DNA of 64,000 nt, taken from the NCBI RefSeq assembly GCF_029893965.1, contig NZ_JARXXP010000008.1, forward strand, positions 153,488-217,487, given 5' to 3'. This stretch comes from Paenibacillus sp. PastM-3 (lineage in GTDB: Bacteria > Bacillota > Bacilli > Paenibacillales > Paenibacillaceae). The stretch's first letter is position 1. Each line of letters opens with the position of its first letter. The position numbers and the translations under genes were made by a program. The notes beneath the pieces are model-generated. The model saw only the letters and a program-made list of their open reading frames with translations, did not search any database and had not been told where the DNA came from. Positions 25,856-34,806 of the stretch are shown piece after piece.

Positions 25856-25999
25856 ATGAAAAAGGATTCGATCTCAGTTGCCATGTTTTTGGCCATCGGT
25901 TTTGTAATCGCGGGGATTTTTATCACGGCAGCTACCCATATAATCGGCGGCAGCCAGGATGATATCATCGAACATACCAAGCAAGTTGAGCAATACTAG
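25856..25999 (+). CDS. Small single-span membrane protein B (47 residues), paralogue of protein A
   Basis: An open frame of 47 codons, ATG 25856 to TAG 25997-25999, beginning six bases after the stop of protein A. MKKDSISVAMFLAIGFVIAG parallels the start of protein A residue by residue, then an acidic tail (SQDDIIEHTKQ). No clear ribosome binding site, so reinitiation after protein A is likely. The paralogy is what supports it as a real gene. A pilin-like role is inferred from position and topology. Confidence 0.65.
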   Translation: MKKDSISVAMFLAIGFVIAGIFITAATHIIGGSQDDIIEHTKQVEQY

Positions 26000-26013
26000 A
26001 AGGAGGGACGGGT

Positions 26014-26394
26014 GTGAAGGAAACGGTCCTCCGGGCATTGTTTATGTGGCTGGTCTTATTTATTCTCCTTCAGCCTATTTTTACTTACATCGATTATCTG
26101 CTCGATCTGCAGGTCAAAGCCAACACTTCCTACCTCACACAAAAGGCAGCTACAGAAGGAATAGTCACCAGCTCTATGAAAAATGAGGTCATTGCCAATC
26201 TGAAGGCTGTTGGCTTTCCGGAAGCTTCTATTGTGATTTCCAGCAATACGGAGTTTGTGCAGGAGCGTAAACAGCGGCTTGACGTGTACATTAAGGCTCC
26301 GCGGTTAAACCTGTTTCCATATAATTTTTCCAGTGGGTCGCAGCCGACTCATTATTATGGGCATGGTTCTATTATGAGTGAATATCTAGATTAA
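26014..26394 (+). CDS. Single-span protein of Tad-like locus 2 (minor-pilin-like)
   Basis: A 126-residue protein starting with GTG 26014; AGGAGGGACG lies about seven bases upstream. An N-terminal hydrophobic helix (ALFMWLVLFILLQPIFTYI) is followed by an extracellular alpha/beta body: YLTQKAATEGIVTSS, then VIANLKAVGFPEASIVISS and RLDVYIKAPRLNLFPY. That order (helix, helix, strand) is the general layout of TadE-type minor pilins, but there is no cleavable Gly/Glu site. I do not recognise the family. Confidence 0.65.
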   Translation: MKETVLRALFMWLVLFILLQPIFTYIDYLLDLQVKANTSYLTQKAATEGIVTSSMKNEVIANLKAVGFPEASIVISSNTEFVQERKQRLDVYIKAPRLNLFPYNFSSGSQPTHYYGHGSIMSEYLD

Positions 26395-26414
26395 TTGAGG
26401 AATGGGTCTGAGCT

Positions 26415-26912
26415 ATGGACTATGTGATTAAACTGGCCTTTGTCCTGCTGATCTTTGTCTACTCCTGGTTTTTTCAGATTCAAAATCAGGAGTGGGACAT
26501 GGTGCGCAGCATGCTGAAAGATGCCAACAACATGGCTGTACACGATGCATCACAGGAGCTTAATGAAGCCGAGCGTGCACGGGGACGCCTGATTATTGAT
26601 CCGGCTGAAGCGTACAACACCTTCCGGGAGTCACTGCAGTTAAACCTCGGACTTGATGACAGCTTATCTCCTATCACGGGCAGCAGGCTGCAAACACAAG
26701 TGAAGATTATGAAATTCGACATTGTCGATGATTCAACAGGAGCGGGTTTTCCGTTCCTTTACGAAGACAGTACCTACGGCATCACCAAATACATACAAGG
26801 CCCTTCGGTCATCGCTGTTATTGAGACACAGCATCCCGTCCTGATCTCCCGCTCCAAAGTCCAGGAGGCTATTATCGTACCGGTGGTGCAGGAGTATAGG
26901 ACGGATGATTAG
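26415..26912 (+). CDS. Second single-span protein of Tad-like locus 2 (minor-pilin-like)
   Basis: A 165-residue protein with an N-terminal helix (IKLAFVLLIFVYSWFFQIQ) and a soluble body beginning NMAVHDASQELNEAERARG, which resembles the TadE/TadG neck where the helix leads into AxxDAxxxA. Later strands (QVKIMKFDIVDD, SVIAVIETQHPVLI) suggest a small beta domain. No processing site and no family I recognise. Part of the same tightly packed run (20-base gap before it). Confidence 0.65.
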   Translation: MDYVIKLAFVLLIFVYSWFFQIQNQEWDMVRSMLKDANNMAVHDASQELNEAERARGRLIIDPAEAYNTFRESLQLNLGLDDSLSPITGSRLQTQVKIMKFDIVDDSTGAGFPFLYEDSTYGITKYIQGPSVIAVIETQHPVLISRSKVQEAIIVPVVQEYRTDD

Positions 26913-26972
26913 GCGAGTGACTGATTAGTCCAAGTCCGCAGTTAAATCTAAAACATTAAAGGGGATACTATT

Positions 26973-27587
26973 ATGAAAAAGTCGATTGTTAAAGTAACTA
27001 CAGCCGTATTTTTGTTAAGTCAGCTGCTCTCAATGGGTGGGGGATTCCCGGATGGTCGGGTTTCTGCTGCAGCTGCAGCCCCCAGTTCCGCCAAACCTGC
27101 AGCCACAGTTATGACTGATAATTTGTTTAAATACGGGCTGAAGAAGGATGTTGAGCTGCCTGTAACACTTACGGCTGGTGGGCTGAGTTATACACTCGAG
27201 AAGATAATGATTTTTGATTTTAAGTCAAAGGAAGCAGTCGGTTTACGAAAGACTTATGGTTATGGGGAGGAAAGCGGATTGTTATTAAATCCCCAATATA
27301 TGGTGTGGACGAAATTTACGGTGAAAAATAACAGCAATAAATTGTTTGATACTCTTAATGGCGGTGAAAAGTGGGTTTTACAATTCCAAGGTCTTAACCC
27401 TCTTGAACCCGTTTACAGATTAGCTAAGATGAACGACAAATCAGCTGTGAACCGTATGAGACTTAATCCTGGAGAGCAGCTATCATCCTACCAAGCGTAT
27501 ATGTTTAAAGGCGATTTTAATTATTTTCGAATCAATCTATATTTTAATGGTGCATTTGCAGAAAAATATATTGTAGAGGATAACTAG
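26973..27587 (+). CDS. Secreted protein with an Ig-like (DUF4352-type) body
   Basis: A 204-residue exported protein. The signal peptide runs to about residue 33 (KVTTAVFLLSQLLSMGGG, cleavage near VSAAAAA). The body has alternating strands: VELPVTLTAGGLSYTLEKIMIF, YMVWTKFTVKNNSNKLFD, then MRLNPGEQLSSYQAYMF, a pattern like the Ig-like telokin fold of DUF4352 proteins. The strand pattern is my only evidence. It sits between the minor-pilin-like genes and the two large PKD proteins, seven bases ahead of the first, and marks the start of the lower-GC block. Confidence 0.7.
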   Translation: MKKSIVKVTTAVFLLSQLLSMGGGFPDGRVSAAAAAPSSAKPAATVMTDNLFKYGLKKDVELPVTLTAGGLSYTLEKIMIFDFKSKEAVGLRKTYGYGEESGLLLNPQYMVWTKFTVKNNSNKLFDTLNGGEKWVLQFQGLNPLEPVYRLAKMNDKSAVNRMRLNPGEQLSSYQAYMFKGDFNYFRINLYFNGAFAEKYIVEDN

Positions 27588-27594
27588 GATTGTT

Positions 27595-29841
27595 ATGAAA
27601 AAACGAATTATTTACGTAATCTTGCTGGCGATTGTGTTCTCAAGTTTACCTGAATTTACGTTTGCTGCCGACTCTACAACTGCCTCTATAGCTATTCCAA
27701 TATCATCAGGTTTAACCGGCTCCGACAATAGCGCTAAAACATTTTCTTTAGATTTACCGAGTACTGTCACTTCATCATCTATATTAGCAAGTACGCTGAA
27801 ATACAATGGTAATAACGCTATTGTTGGGAATCTTTCTGTTGTTGAGGGGAAAGTTAAACTTACTCTCAAAGGAAATCAGTCTGTTAAAACAATTGATGTA
27901 CAGGGTTATAGAGGTTCTCATGAAGCGATATACACTTCTAATATATATAACTCCATTTGGTTGTATTCTGATGGGAGACGTTGGCAAATCAATGAGTACG
28001 ATGAAAAAAATGATATTAACAATGCACACCGGGATGTTCAAGCAACTGATGGTGTTCCCTCAAAGAATCCACCTTCAACACTCGTTAGTGCGGGGCCTCT
28101 GCAGGATAGGGCCTATTTAAAATGGTATAATGGCTCAAAAACTGAAGTGATTGATTCTGATGCTGTTGTTCAGTCAACGATCATACCCCAGATTATTAGT
28201 TACAGTAATTATGTGAAAAATGAACCGAAATTTAAGAATAATAGAGTTATTCTTAACTATTGGATTCCTAACTCTGTGAAATACGCACCTGAATCTACAG
28301 AAGGACTTTCTGGTGTTGCGGAAGGCAGAAGATATTTTGCTACTGTTAACTACTACTACACAGCTACCGCAAAAGTTACTACATACAGCTATGCTGGTAC
28401 TGTCACCTTCGAGTACAAGCTTCCTACGGAACCAACCTTAACTGGAGAGGTGGGATTACTTGCACCTAATCCAAACCCCGAGAAATATTCAGATAAGGCA
28501 GTACCGGTAAAGTTGTCACTGAAAGGTTCACTGGCTGCTTACACTGATACATCCAACATCCTGGAATGGGTTTTTTATGCCAAAAAGACTGGCAATGATG
28601 GATCATTAGTCACTAAAAAGGATACGAAAAAGGTGCTTTCCAGTGACCAGCAGTTTGATTTCGAGATATCAAAGCAGGAAGCTGCTACACAGCCAAAATT
28701 CACCCAAAATTACACATTGACTGTTACCGTTAGGTTTGCAAAGCCGGTGGTTACAGCATCCGGAAGCATATCTACATTAAGTGAAACCTTTACCATCAAT
28801 GCTGGAACCTATAACGGTCCACCGCCAAGTAGCATACCTATTCCTACGCCTACACCAGCTATTGGTAAACCTCCGATTGCCCGAATCACCATGCCTGACC
28901 AAGTTGTTGCCGGTGAAAAGTTCATCGTATCCGGAGCCGAATCCTTCGATCCTGACGGCACAATCCTCACGTACTCTTGGCAGCATCCTAATGTAAATCT
29001 TGCATTATACGGTAAGTCCAGTGATACCTCATATGGTCTAGACTCCATTGATACTACGCAAACCATCACGCTTACAGTTACAGATAACGACGGTCTTACA
29101 TCTACTACCACACGCGACATTAAGGTAGTAGCTCCTGCACCAAAAGCCAAAATCGAACTCCTGGGAACCTTGAAGCAGAATCGGAAGATAACAATACGGA
29201 ACGGGACTAAGAACATATCCGATGATTTTCCAATCGTAGAAAGTAGCACACGCTTTACTATCACTGCAGTCTCTGGTGGGTCCAATGCAGATATAAAATA
29301 CAGCGGGAGTTTAGTAGGAGTAAAAGAAGTGGATGTCCTGATGAAAACTCCTGGTCAGTACAAAGCTACCTTATATGTCGTTAACACAGCGGGTTATTCC
29401 GGCACAAGCTCGTGGACATTCACCGTTGCCCCTGACGAAGCGCCTGTACCGTACATTTCGATGCCATTAATAGTCTACCGTGATCCGGACAATGGGAATA
29501 AGGCAAGTGTAACACTGGAGGACTTCACCGTTTCACCTGACTACGACTACCTGGCAACACGAGTCTGGGAATATCGTTATGATTCAGATAACAACGGTAA
29601 TTTTACAGGAGAAGCATGGACTCAGTTAAGTAACGCTAACCTTGACCGCATAAATTTTTATCCGGCAAAAGTGGGCAGATACGAGATCCGTTTAACCGTG
29701 ACAGAAGAATTTGGCCAGCCGACAATTGATGCCTTTGTGACTGCGTCAGATCGCAGATCTGCGAATACTGATACGCAGCCGGTGCTTGAACGAATTGTAA
29801 CCGTTGAAAATCGTCCGCCAACATCTGATTGGTCATGGTAA
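27595..29841 (+). CDS. Large secreted protein with PKD-type domain
   Basis: A 748-residue exported protein with a signal peptide ending near residue 25 (FTFA-ADS). The first 400 residues are beta-rich and unfamiliar, with Asn, Tyr and Ser abundant. A Pro-rich hinge at about 405-425 is followed by a clear PKD domain (about 425-515): PIARITMPDQVVAGEKF, then AESFDPDGTILTYSWQ and ITLTVTDNDGLTST. At least two more beta modules follow. The protein stops at NRPPTSDWSW, where a further PKD-type module would normally begin, so it may be truncated. Codon use is more AT-rich than the machinery genes. Likely surface-displayed partner of Tad-like locus 2. Confidence 0.75.
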   Translation: MKKRIIYVILLAIVFSSLPEFTFAADSTTASIAIPISSGLTGSDNSAKTFSLDLPSTVTSSSILASTLKYNGNNAIVGNLSVVEGKVKLTLKGNQSVKTIDVQGYRGSHEAIYTSNIYNSIWLYSDGRRWQINEYDEKNDINNAHRDVQATDGVPSKNPPSTLVSAGPLQDRAYLKWYNGSKTEVIDSDAVVQSTIIPQIISYSNYVKNEPKFKNNRVILNYWIPNSVKYAPESTEGLSGVAEGRRYFATVNYYYTATAKVTTYSYAGTVTFEYKLPTEPTLTGEVGLLAPNPNPEKYSDKAVPVKLSLKGSLAAYTDTSNILEWVFYAKKTGNDGSLVTKKDTKKVLSSDQQFDFEISKQEAATQPKFTQNYTLTVTVRFAKPVVTASGSISTLSETFTINAGTYNGPPPSSIPIPTPTPAIGKPPIARITMPDQVVAGEKFIVSGAESFDPDGTILTYSWQHPNVNLALYGKSSDTSYGLDSIDTTQTITLTVTDNDGLTSTTTRDIKVVAPAPKAKIELLGTLKQNRKITIRNGTKNISDDFPIVESSTRFTITAVSGGSNADIKYSGSLVGVKEVDVLMKTPGQYKATLYVVNTAGYSGTSSWTFTVAPDEAPVPYISMPLIVYRDPDNGNKASVTLEDFTVSPDYDYLATRVWEYRYDSDNNGNFTGEAWTQLSNANLDRINFYPAKVGRYEIRLTVTEEFGQPTIDAFVTASDRRSANTDTQPVLERIVTVENRPPTSDWSW

Positions 29842-29857
29842 AAGAGGGGATAATTAG

Positions 29858-32800
29858 ATGAAAAGACGAGAGAAATCATATGTATATATATTTATTTGCA
29901 AAATCTTATTGTGCATTGTTTTAATTGCAACTATTTTTCCGTATGCACCAGAGTCTAAAGTGATTGCTGCAGACACATCAGTGGTTAACTACATGGACGT
30001 TGAAGTTCCTGCTTTTGACGGAACCATAACTATGCCTAACAATTTTGAACCGCCAGTATGGGATACATGGCAGAGGATCGATAATGATCCGTATTGGGGG
30101 TACTATGTGAACTCAAAAGTAACTGCTCACAGAGATAGCTTTAAAGTTACCAATATAAAATGGAACAGAGTAACAAGAATACTAACGTATGACTTGTCCA
30201 CCATAAACTATTCAATCACTGTAGATAGAGGTCCAGGAAAAGATTCATACTACTGGAACAGCCAAAGTATACCTGGTTGGGCAATGACGCATGCTGAAGG
30301 ATATATTCAAGGTGACTTTATAGAACCTTGGCAAAATGGAGGGGGGTATACTGACTTAAGGGACTGGTTTGCTTCATATTACAGTACTGTAGGCGGAATT
30401 AACGCGCCGGGGCATCTTCTAAGGGAGTATAATTCAACAGGATTGACCTATTGGCAGCCTGCAAGTGTACGAGATCATATGGATTTATCAATACCAGCGA
30501 GTAGCTATCATCTTGATTTTTCAGCGGGATCGATTAGTGATTATTATCGTTACATGGTCAGTGATCCGAAAATGATACGACATGTGTTTATTTATACAGA
30601 CTCTTTGACGAATGGCCGTAACAGTCAGTGGCCTATCATTGACTTTGCAGATGCGAAGTTAGAAGTGAACTCCCCGCCAACCCTGTCTCTGACCACTCAA
30701 AGTGGAGCTACACTCTATAATGTGGATGGTCAAAATGTTCTGAATGTAACAGGGTACGCACAAGATCCGGATAATGAAGAGCTGGATGTCATTGTAGAAG
30801 TCCCTAATGTATATTACCGCCGGATCAAAATTTACAACTCATACACAGCCCAGCAATTCACTGTCCCTATTGATGCCATTAACGATTCCTTACCGCCAGA
30901 CAATTATACGGGAACGGTCACAGTAGTAGATAGGCGAAACTATAAAGCGAGTGGACAATTCACCCTCAGCGTAAAAAACAAACTGCTTAATAAAAACTAC
31001 TATCTGATCAATTCACAGTTTGAGATTGGTACATCTTATAAGGATTATGAAAATGATCCTCAATATTCAACCCGATTTAGGTATGATCATGACCCGACCT
31101 TTTTTGATAATCCGTTAGGTACTCTGTATGATTCGGGTTTATGGCGTTCAGCAATGTACACATCATTTGCTTACCCTGGTGTATATAACGCAATTGTTCA
31201 AGTCAAGGACAATCCGCAAGGAGATAGCTTTGATGAATTTAGAAAATGGAGCAGAGACAATGAGTCATCGCTTACGTTTCTTATCCATCGGAAGCCAACT
31301 GCTCTGTTTGCAGCTAAACTAATCGGAAACAGCATTCAAATCACAGATAATTCCTACGATATTGACCATACAACCGCGTACAATAAGGGTTTAATTGATC
31401 GTCAGTGGCAATGGCGTAAAGTAGGAGATGAATCATGGAATGATGGGCAGCTGAATACTCGACCTACAAGTGATGCTTACGAATTACGATTACGTGTAAG
31501 AGACATGGACGGTCCGCTAAGTGTAGGCGTCTGGTCCGACTGGACATCACAAGTCCTCGGCACCGGAGCCAATTTACCACCAGTAGCAAACTTTATTATC
31601 GATCCCATTAATGTGAGTTACCGGAAGAGCACGGTAATAACAGATAAATCGTATGACCCCGACAATGATTACCTGGACACCTACGAATGGGTAATCCGCA
31701 AAAATGGAACCCAGGTGTACTATCACTACGGCGCGTTAACTATTCCACCAAGCTTAACGGGCTACGGAGCAGGAAGTTATCAGGTTGTCTTACGGGTACG
31801 CGACAATAGAGGAGCTTGGTCCGATTATTACTCACAATGGGCTAACGTTATTAACAATAAACCGGTAGCAGCGTTTAACATGCCCACCCAAGTGTATCGC
31901 GATGATATCCTGACGATGGAAAACACAACTCCGGATCCGGATGCAGACGGAGATGCGCTGACCTACACATGGTACGGCCGCAAGGGTAACAGCAGTTATA
32001 TTTATAGCGGCAGTACCCGGAATCAGAATGTAGTTATCCGGAATTTGATTAGCGGGCTCGGGATATCAGATAAGGCTGCTATATCACGGGACTGGGAAAT
32101 GAGGCTTAACGTATCAGACGGCAGCCAGGAGGCTTATGCTACCCGGATGTTTGAAATTCTGAACCATGTCCCTACAGCCGAGCTGTCTGGACCTGCGGAA
32201 GCCACACAGTACACCTCGAAGACGTATACTTCTGGAGCAACCGATCTTGACAGCTCAGATGCAAGCAGCCTGCAGTATTACTGGAGGGTCATCGACAGCG
32301 AGGGGCAGGCCAGTATCCTTCGCAATCATAAATCAATCGATGTGAATTTCCACCAAACCGGAATATATACGGTCGAGCATTGGGTAACCGACCAGATTGG
32401 TGCAAAATCCAATGTGGCCAGCCTCAAAGTCACTGTTCGGGAAAATCTGAAGCCCTCTATGACTCTCACGTCCCCGGCTGGCACTGTAATCAGCCCAACT
32501 ATAATCGATGCCAGCATTGCAGGTGACCCAACAATTACCTGGACTTACATCGATCCTGAGGGTGATCCCCAGGAAAAATACACACTTGAGTTCTACACCA
32601 AAGACAGCATTTTGGCCAAATCAGTAGAAGGCCCGGATAGCGCTGGCACGATAAGGCAATATCAGGTGCCAAACGGAACTTTTGAGAGGTTTAAGCTTTT
32701 TACTGTATTGGGGCGGGGTTACTCGATGAAGTCCTGGTCGGATGTCTCCAATGAGAAGGCATTCATCATCGACAATCCGCCGCAGCCAGGCTTTACACTT

Positions 32801-33790
32801 ATAACTGACACTGGCCGTAATGCAGCGCAGGTGCCGATCTACCGTACTGACACGTTGAACATTCAAGGAACGGCAACGGATACTGATATACCAGCTGGCG
32901 ACACCATCAGCTACAAATATCATCTTAAGCCGTCCGGCGGAACAGAAGGGCTCGCCAGCACACTAAGTACCTTTACCAAACAGTTCAGTACAAATGGAAC
33001 TTTTACAGTGCGGCAGGTTGTAACAGATTCGCTCGGGCTCAGCAGAGAGCTGACACAGACGATTACGGTGGCCAACCGTATTCCTGCAGCGAATATCACG
33101 TATCCGGCCAGCAGCAGCCAGAGTGCTCCAACTGTAGTGAACACACTTACTCCTGTAATGAAATGGGATTATCAGGATGAAGACGGGGATGCGCAGCAGC
33201 GTTATAAAGTAAGAGTCATTAATCTGGCTACCGGGGCTGCTACTGTACAGTCAGGGGAACAGACTTCTTCCGTACAGGAGTGGCAGATTCCGGCCGGTAC
33301 ATTAACAGAGAACCAGAAATACGCTGTGGAGATTGAGGTGTATGACGGATTTAACTGGAGCAGTGTGTCTCCGCGCAAGTATTTTATGGTTAATCTGCTG
33401 ACTGTCCAAGGTGCTGTGCGCCATACGGCGGAATGGAATAACAACCGGCAAGCTTATAATCTGAAAAAAAGCGGAACAGCAGAGAGTCCGCGGAGCTACA
33501 GCGTTTTCTGGGCGGGGGAGAGCTTCGTGCTGCAATCGAACGCAACAGGGTTGCCGGATACCGTTGAGGTCACAATGACAGGAGGGTACCGGACCATGCT
33601 GACCCCGAATGACAGCGGCAAGACGCTCTGGAGCGGTGAACTGTATGATTCATCATTCGAAAGGCTGCCCGATGGGCCGGTCACGTTTACTTTTACAGCA
33701 AGGAATGCGTATAGCACCAAAACAGATACGGTAACGGTGACCATACAAGGGGAGTGGCTGGATTATTTTCAAAGTCACCGGATTAAGTAG
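29858..33790 (+). CDS. Giant secreted multi-PKD protein
   Basis: A 1310-residue exported protein. Signal peptide ILLCIVLIATIFPYAPESKV (cleavage near VIAADTS). Residues 40-270 form an unfamiliar Trp/Tyr-rich domain. From about 275 a series of PKD or Ig-like modules follows; starts are marked by NSPPTLSL, KPTALFAA, LPPVANFIIDP, NKPVAAFNMP, HVPTAELSGP, LKPSMTLTSP, PPQPGFTLI and RIPAANITYP, most with the DPDxD-type turn (AQDPDNEELD, YDPDNDYLD, PDPDADGDAL). It has no LPxTG, SLH or membrane anchor that I can see. Likely extended adhesin or scaffold. Last gene of the run; base composition shifts back toward higher GC in its final third. Confidence 0.78.
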   Translation: MKRREKSYVYIFICKILLCIVLIATIFPYAPESKVIAADTSVVNYMDVEVPAFDGTITMPNNFEPPVWDTWQRIDNDPYWGYYVNSKVTAHRDSFKVTNIKWNRVTRILTYDLSTINYSITVDRGPGKDSYYWNSQSIPGWAMTHAEGYIQGDFIEPWQNGGGYTDLRDWFASYYSTVGGINAPGHLLREYNSTGLTYWQPASVRDHMDLSIPASSYHLDFSAGSISDYYRYMVSDPKMIRHVFIYTDSLTNGRNSQWPIIDFADAKLEVNSPPTLSLTTQSGATLYNVDGQNVLNVTGYAQDPDNEELDVIVEVPNVYYRRIKIYNSYTAQQFTVPIDAINDSLPPDNYTGTVTVVDRRNYKASGQFTLSVKNKLLNKNYYLINSQFEIGTSYKDYENDPQYSTRFRYDHDPTFFDNPLGTLYDSGLWRSAMYTSFAYPGVYNAIVQVKDNPQGDSFDEFRKWSRDNESSLTFLIHRKPTALFAAKLIGNSIQITDNSYDIDHTTAYNKGLIDRQWQWRKVGDESWNDGQLNTRPTSDAYELRLRVRDMDGPLSVGVWSDWTSQVLGTGANLPPVANFIIDPINVSYRKSTVITDKSYDPDNDYLDTYEWVIRKNGTQVYYHYGALTIPPSLTGYGAGSYQVVLRVRDNRGAWSDYYSQWANVINNKPVAAFNMPTQVYRDDILTMENTTPDPDADGDALTYTWYGRKGNSSYIYSGSTRNQNVVIRNLISGLGISDKAAISRDWEMRLNVSDGSQEAYATRMFEILNHVPTAELSGPAEATQYTSKTYTSGATDLDSSDASSLQYYWRVIDSEGQASILRNHKSIDVNFHQTGIYTVEHWVTDQIGAKSNVASLKVTVRENLKPSMTLTSPAGTVISPTIIDASIAGDPTITWTYIDPEGDPQEKYTLEFYTKDSILAKSVEGPDSAGTIRQYQVPNGTFERFKLFTVLGRGYSMKSWSDVSNEKAFIIDNPPQPGFTLITDTGRNAAQVPIYRTDTLNIQGTATDTDIPAGDTISYKYHLKPSGGTEGLASTLSTFTKQFSTNGTFTVRQVVTDSLGLSRELTQTITVANRIPAANITYPASSSQSAPTVVNTLTPVMKWDYQDEDGDAQQRYKVRVINLATGAATVQSGEQTSSVQEWQIPAGTLTENQKYAVEIEVYDGFNWSSVSPRKYFMVNLLTVQGAVRHTAEWNNNRQAYNLKKSGTAESPRSYSVFWAGESFVLQSNATGLPDTVEVTMTGGYRTMLTPNDSGKTLWSGELYDSSFERLPDGPVTFTFTARNAYSTKTDTVTVTIQGEWLDYFQSHRIK

Positions 33791-33839
33791 CAGATTATGT
33801 TGGCGTATAGCCGTATAACACGGGCTGAGGATTGAATCT

Positions 33840-34478
33840 TTAGATGATTCCCTCGGCCCGTTCTTCTGCCAGCAGGAGTCTGCGTGCGGTTGACGCTACT
33901 GAGGAAGTGGCAGATACTTTTGCTGCGTTTATGTAAGTGTTGCCTTGTGTAAGGTGCATATAATAGGACAGCTTGCCGCTGTATATTTTACTTGCGCACA
34001 GGGATTCAGCGAAATCCTCTGGTGTGACAAAGCAGGAGGGCTTGGCCACAGGCCGGCAGGAAGCCTCCTCACAGACAGAAGCGACAAAATGGGAGCAGAA
34101 ATAGGCGTCCTCGCGGTTGAATTTTACGTTCAGCAGCACTCCGATCAGGCCAAGCAGGTGATATTTGTAGCGCTTCTGGTTCTCCATCATGCCCTGTACA
34201 TGGTTGTACATGGTATCGTATTCCTCAAGACTCACATTCATCTCATAGACCGCGCAATCCGCCGTACTGTAAAAAGGATGGTCAAAATGCTCGCGGATCA
34301 GTCCGGCCACAAACGGGTTATGCACTTTTTTCCGCCCGAAGCTGTAGACCTCCTGCAGTTCCCGGTCAAAGGCAATCGAAGCATGATTCAACTCAGCCTT
34401 GGTGAACCATTTGATTAATCCGCTGAAGGCGGTGCCCGTTCCGGTCAGTACGATATAAATATTTTTGCGTGCATTCAT
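33840..34478 (-). CDS. YiiX-like permuted NlpC/P60 cysteine hydrolase candidate
   Basis: A 212-residue protein. The order of possible catalytic residues fits the permuted papain-like fold: His in KAELNHASIAFDRELQEVY (about residue 31) comes first and Cys in EDAYFCSHFVASVCEEA (about 125-140) later. The FCSHFVA motif is typical of YiiX/YebB-type hydrolases. No signal peptide, so it is probably cytoplasmic. GGAATC lies upstream of the ATG. It converges on the giant PKD gene with a weak dyad between. The substrate (possibly an amide or thioester) is unknown. Confidence 0.65.
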   Translation of the reverse strand: MNARKNIYIVLTGTGTAFSGLIKWFTKAELNHASIAFDRELQEVYSFGRKKVHNPFVAGLIREHFDHPFYSTADCAVYEMNVSLEEYDTMYNHVQGMMENQKRYKYHLLGLIGVLLNVKFNREDAYFCSHFVASVCEEASCRPVAKPSCFVTPEDFAESLCASKIYSGKLSYYMHLTQGNTYINAAKVSATSSVASTARRLLLAEERAEGII

Positions 34479-34733
34479 GCTCTAGATTCCTTTCTGCTGG
34501 AAGTTATGGATAATCCGGTAAAATCCTCGTTAGGTAACTTCATCTTACTGTATAATCCGTTTCCGGGAAACAAACTTTAGTCTTAACCTGAAACTGGACT
34601 AAAGGCTAAGTACCTGGTCTTGAGACCAGTATGTGATGTGCAGATTAGTTGATATTTCTGTGTGCGGCCAGTGCATAATCCGGCGGGAATCAGCAGAATA
34701 TAAGCTGTTGAAAGCCTGTGTTTGCAAAAACAA
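34479..34733. other. Intergenic region upstream of the tkt promoter
   Basis: About 255 bases between the cysteine hydrolase start and the tkt promoter. I see no gene, tRNA or riboswitch. A partial inverted repeat AGTACCTGGTCTTGAGACCAGTATG (GGTCT/AGACC core, near 34608-34632) is the only structure. Confidence 0.4.
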
Positions 34734-34763
34734 TTGGTAATGCTTCCGCATTAGTGATACAAT
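34734..34763 (+). promoter_or_regulatory. Promoter of tkt
   Basis: TTGGTA at 34734-34739, 18-base spacer, TACAAT at 34758-34763, about 45 bases before the start codon. Confidence 0.5.
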
Positions 34764-34806
34764 AATAGTCAAAATGACATTCTTGATTTAGAGGAGGATT
34801 ATTTTA

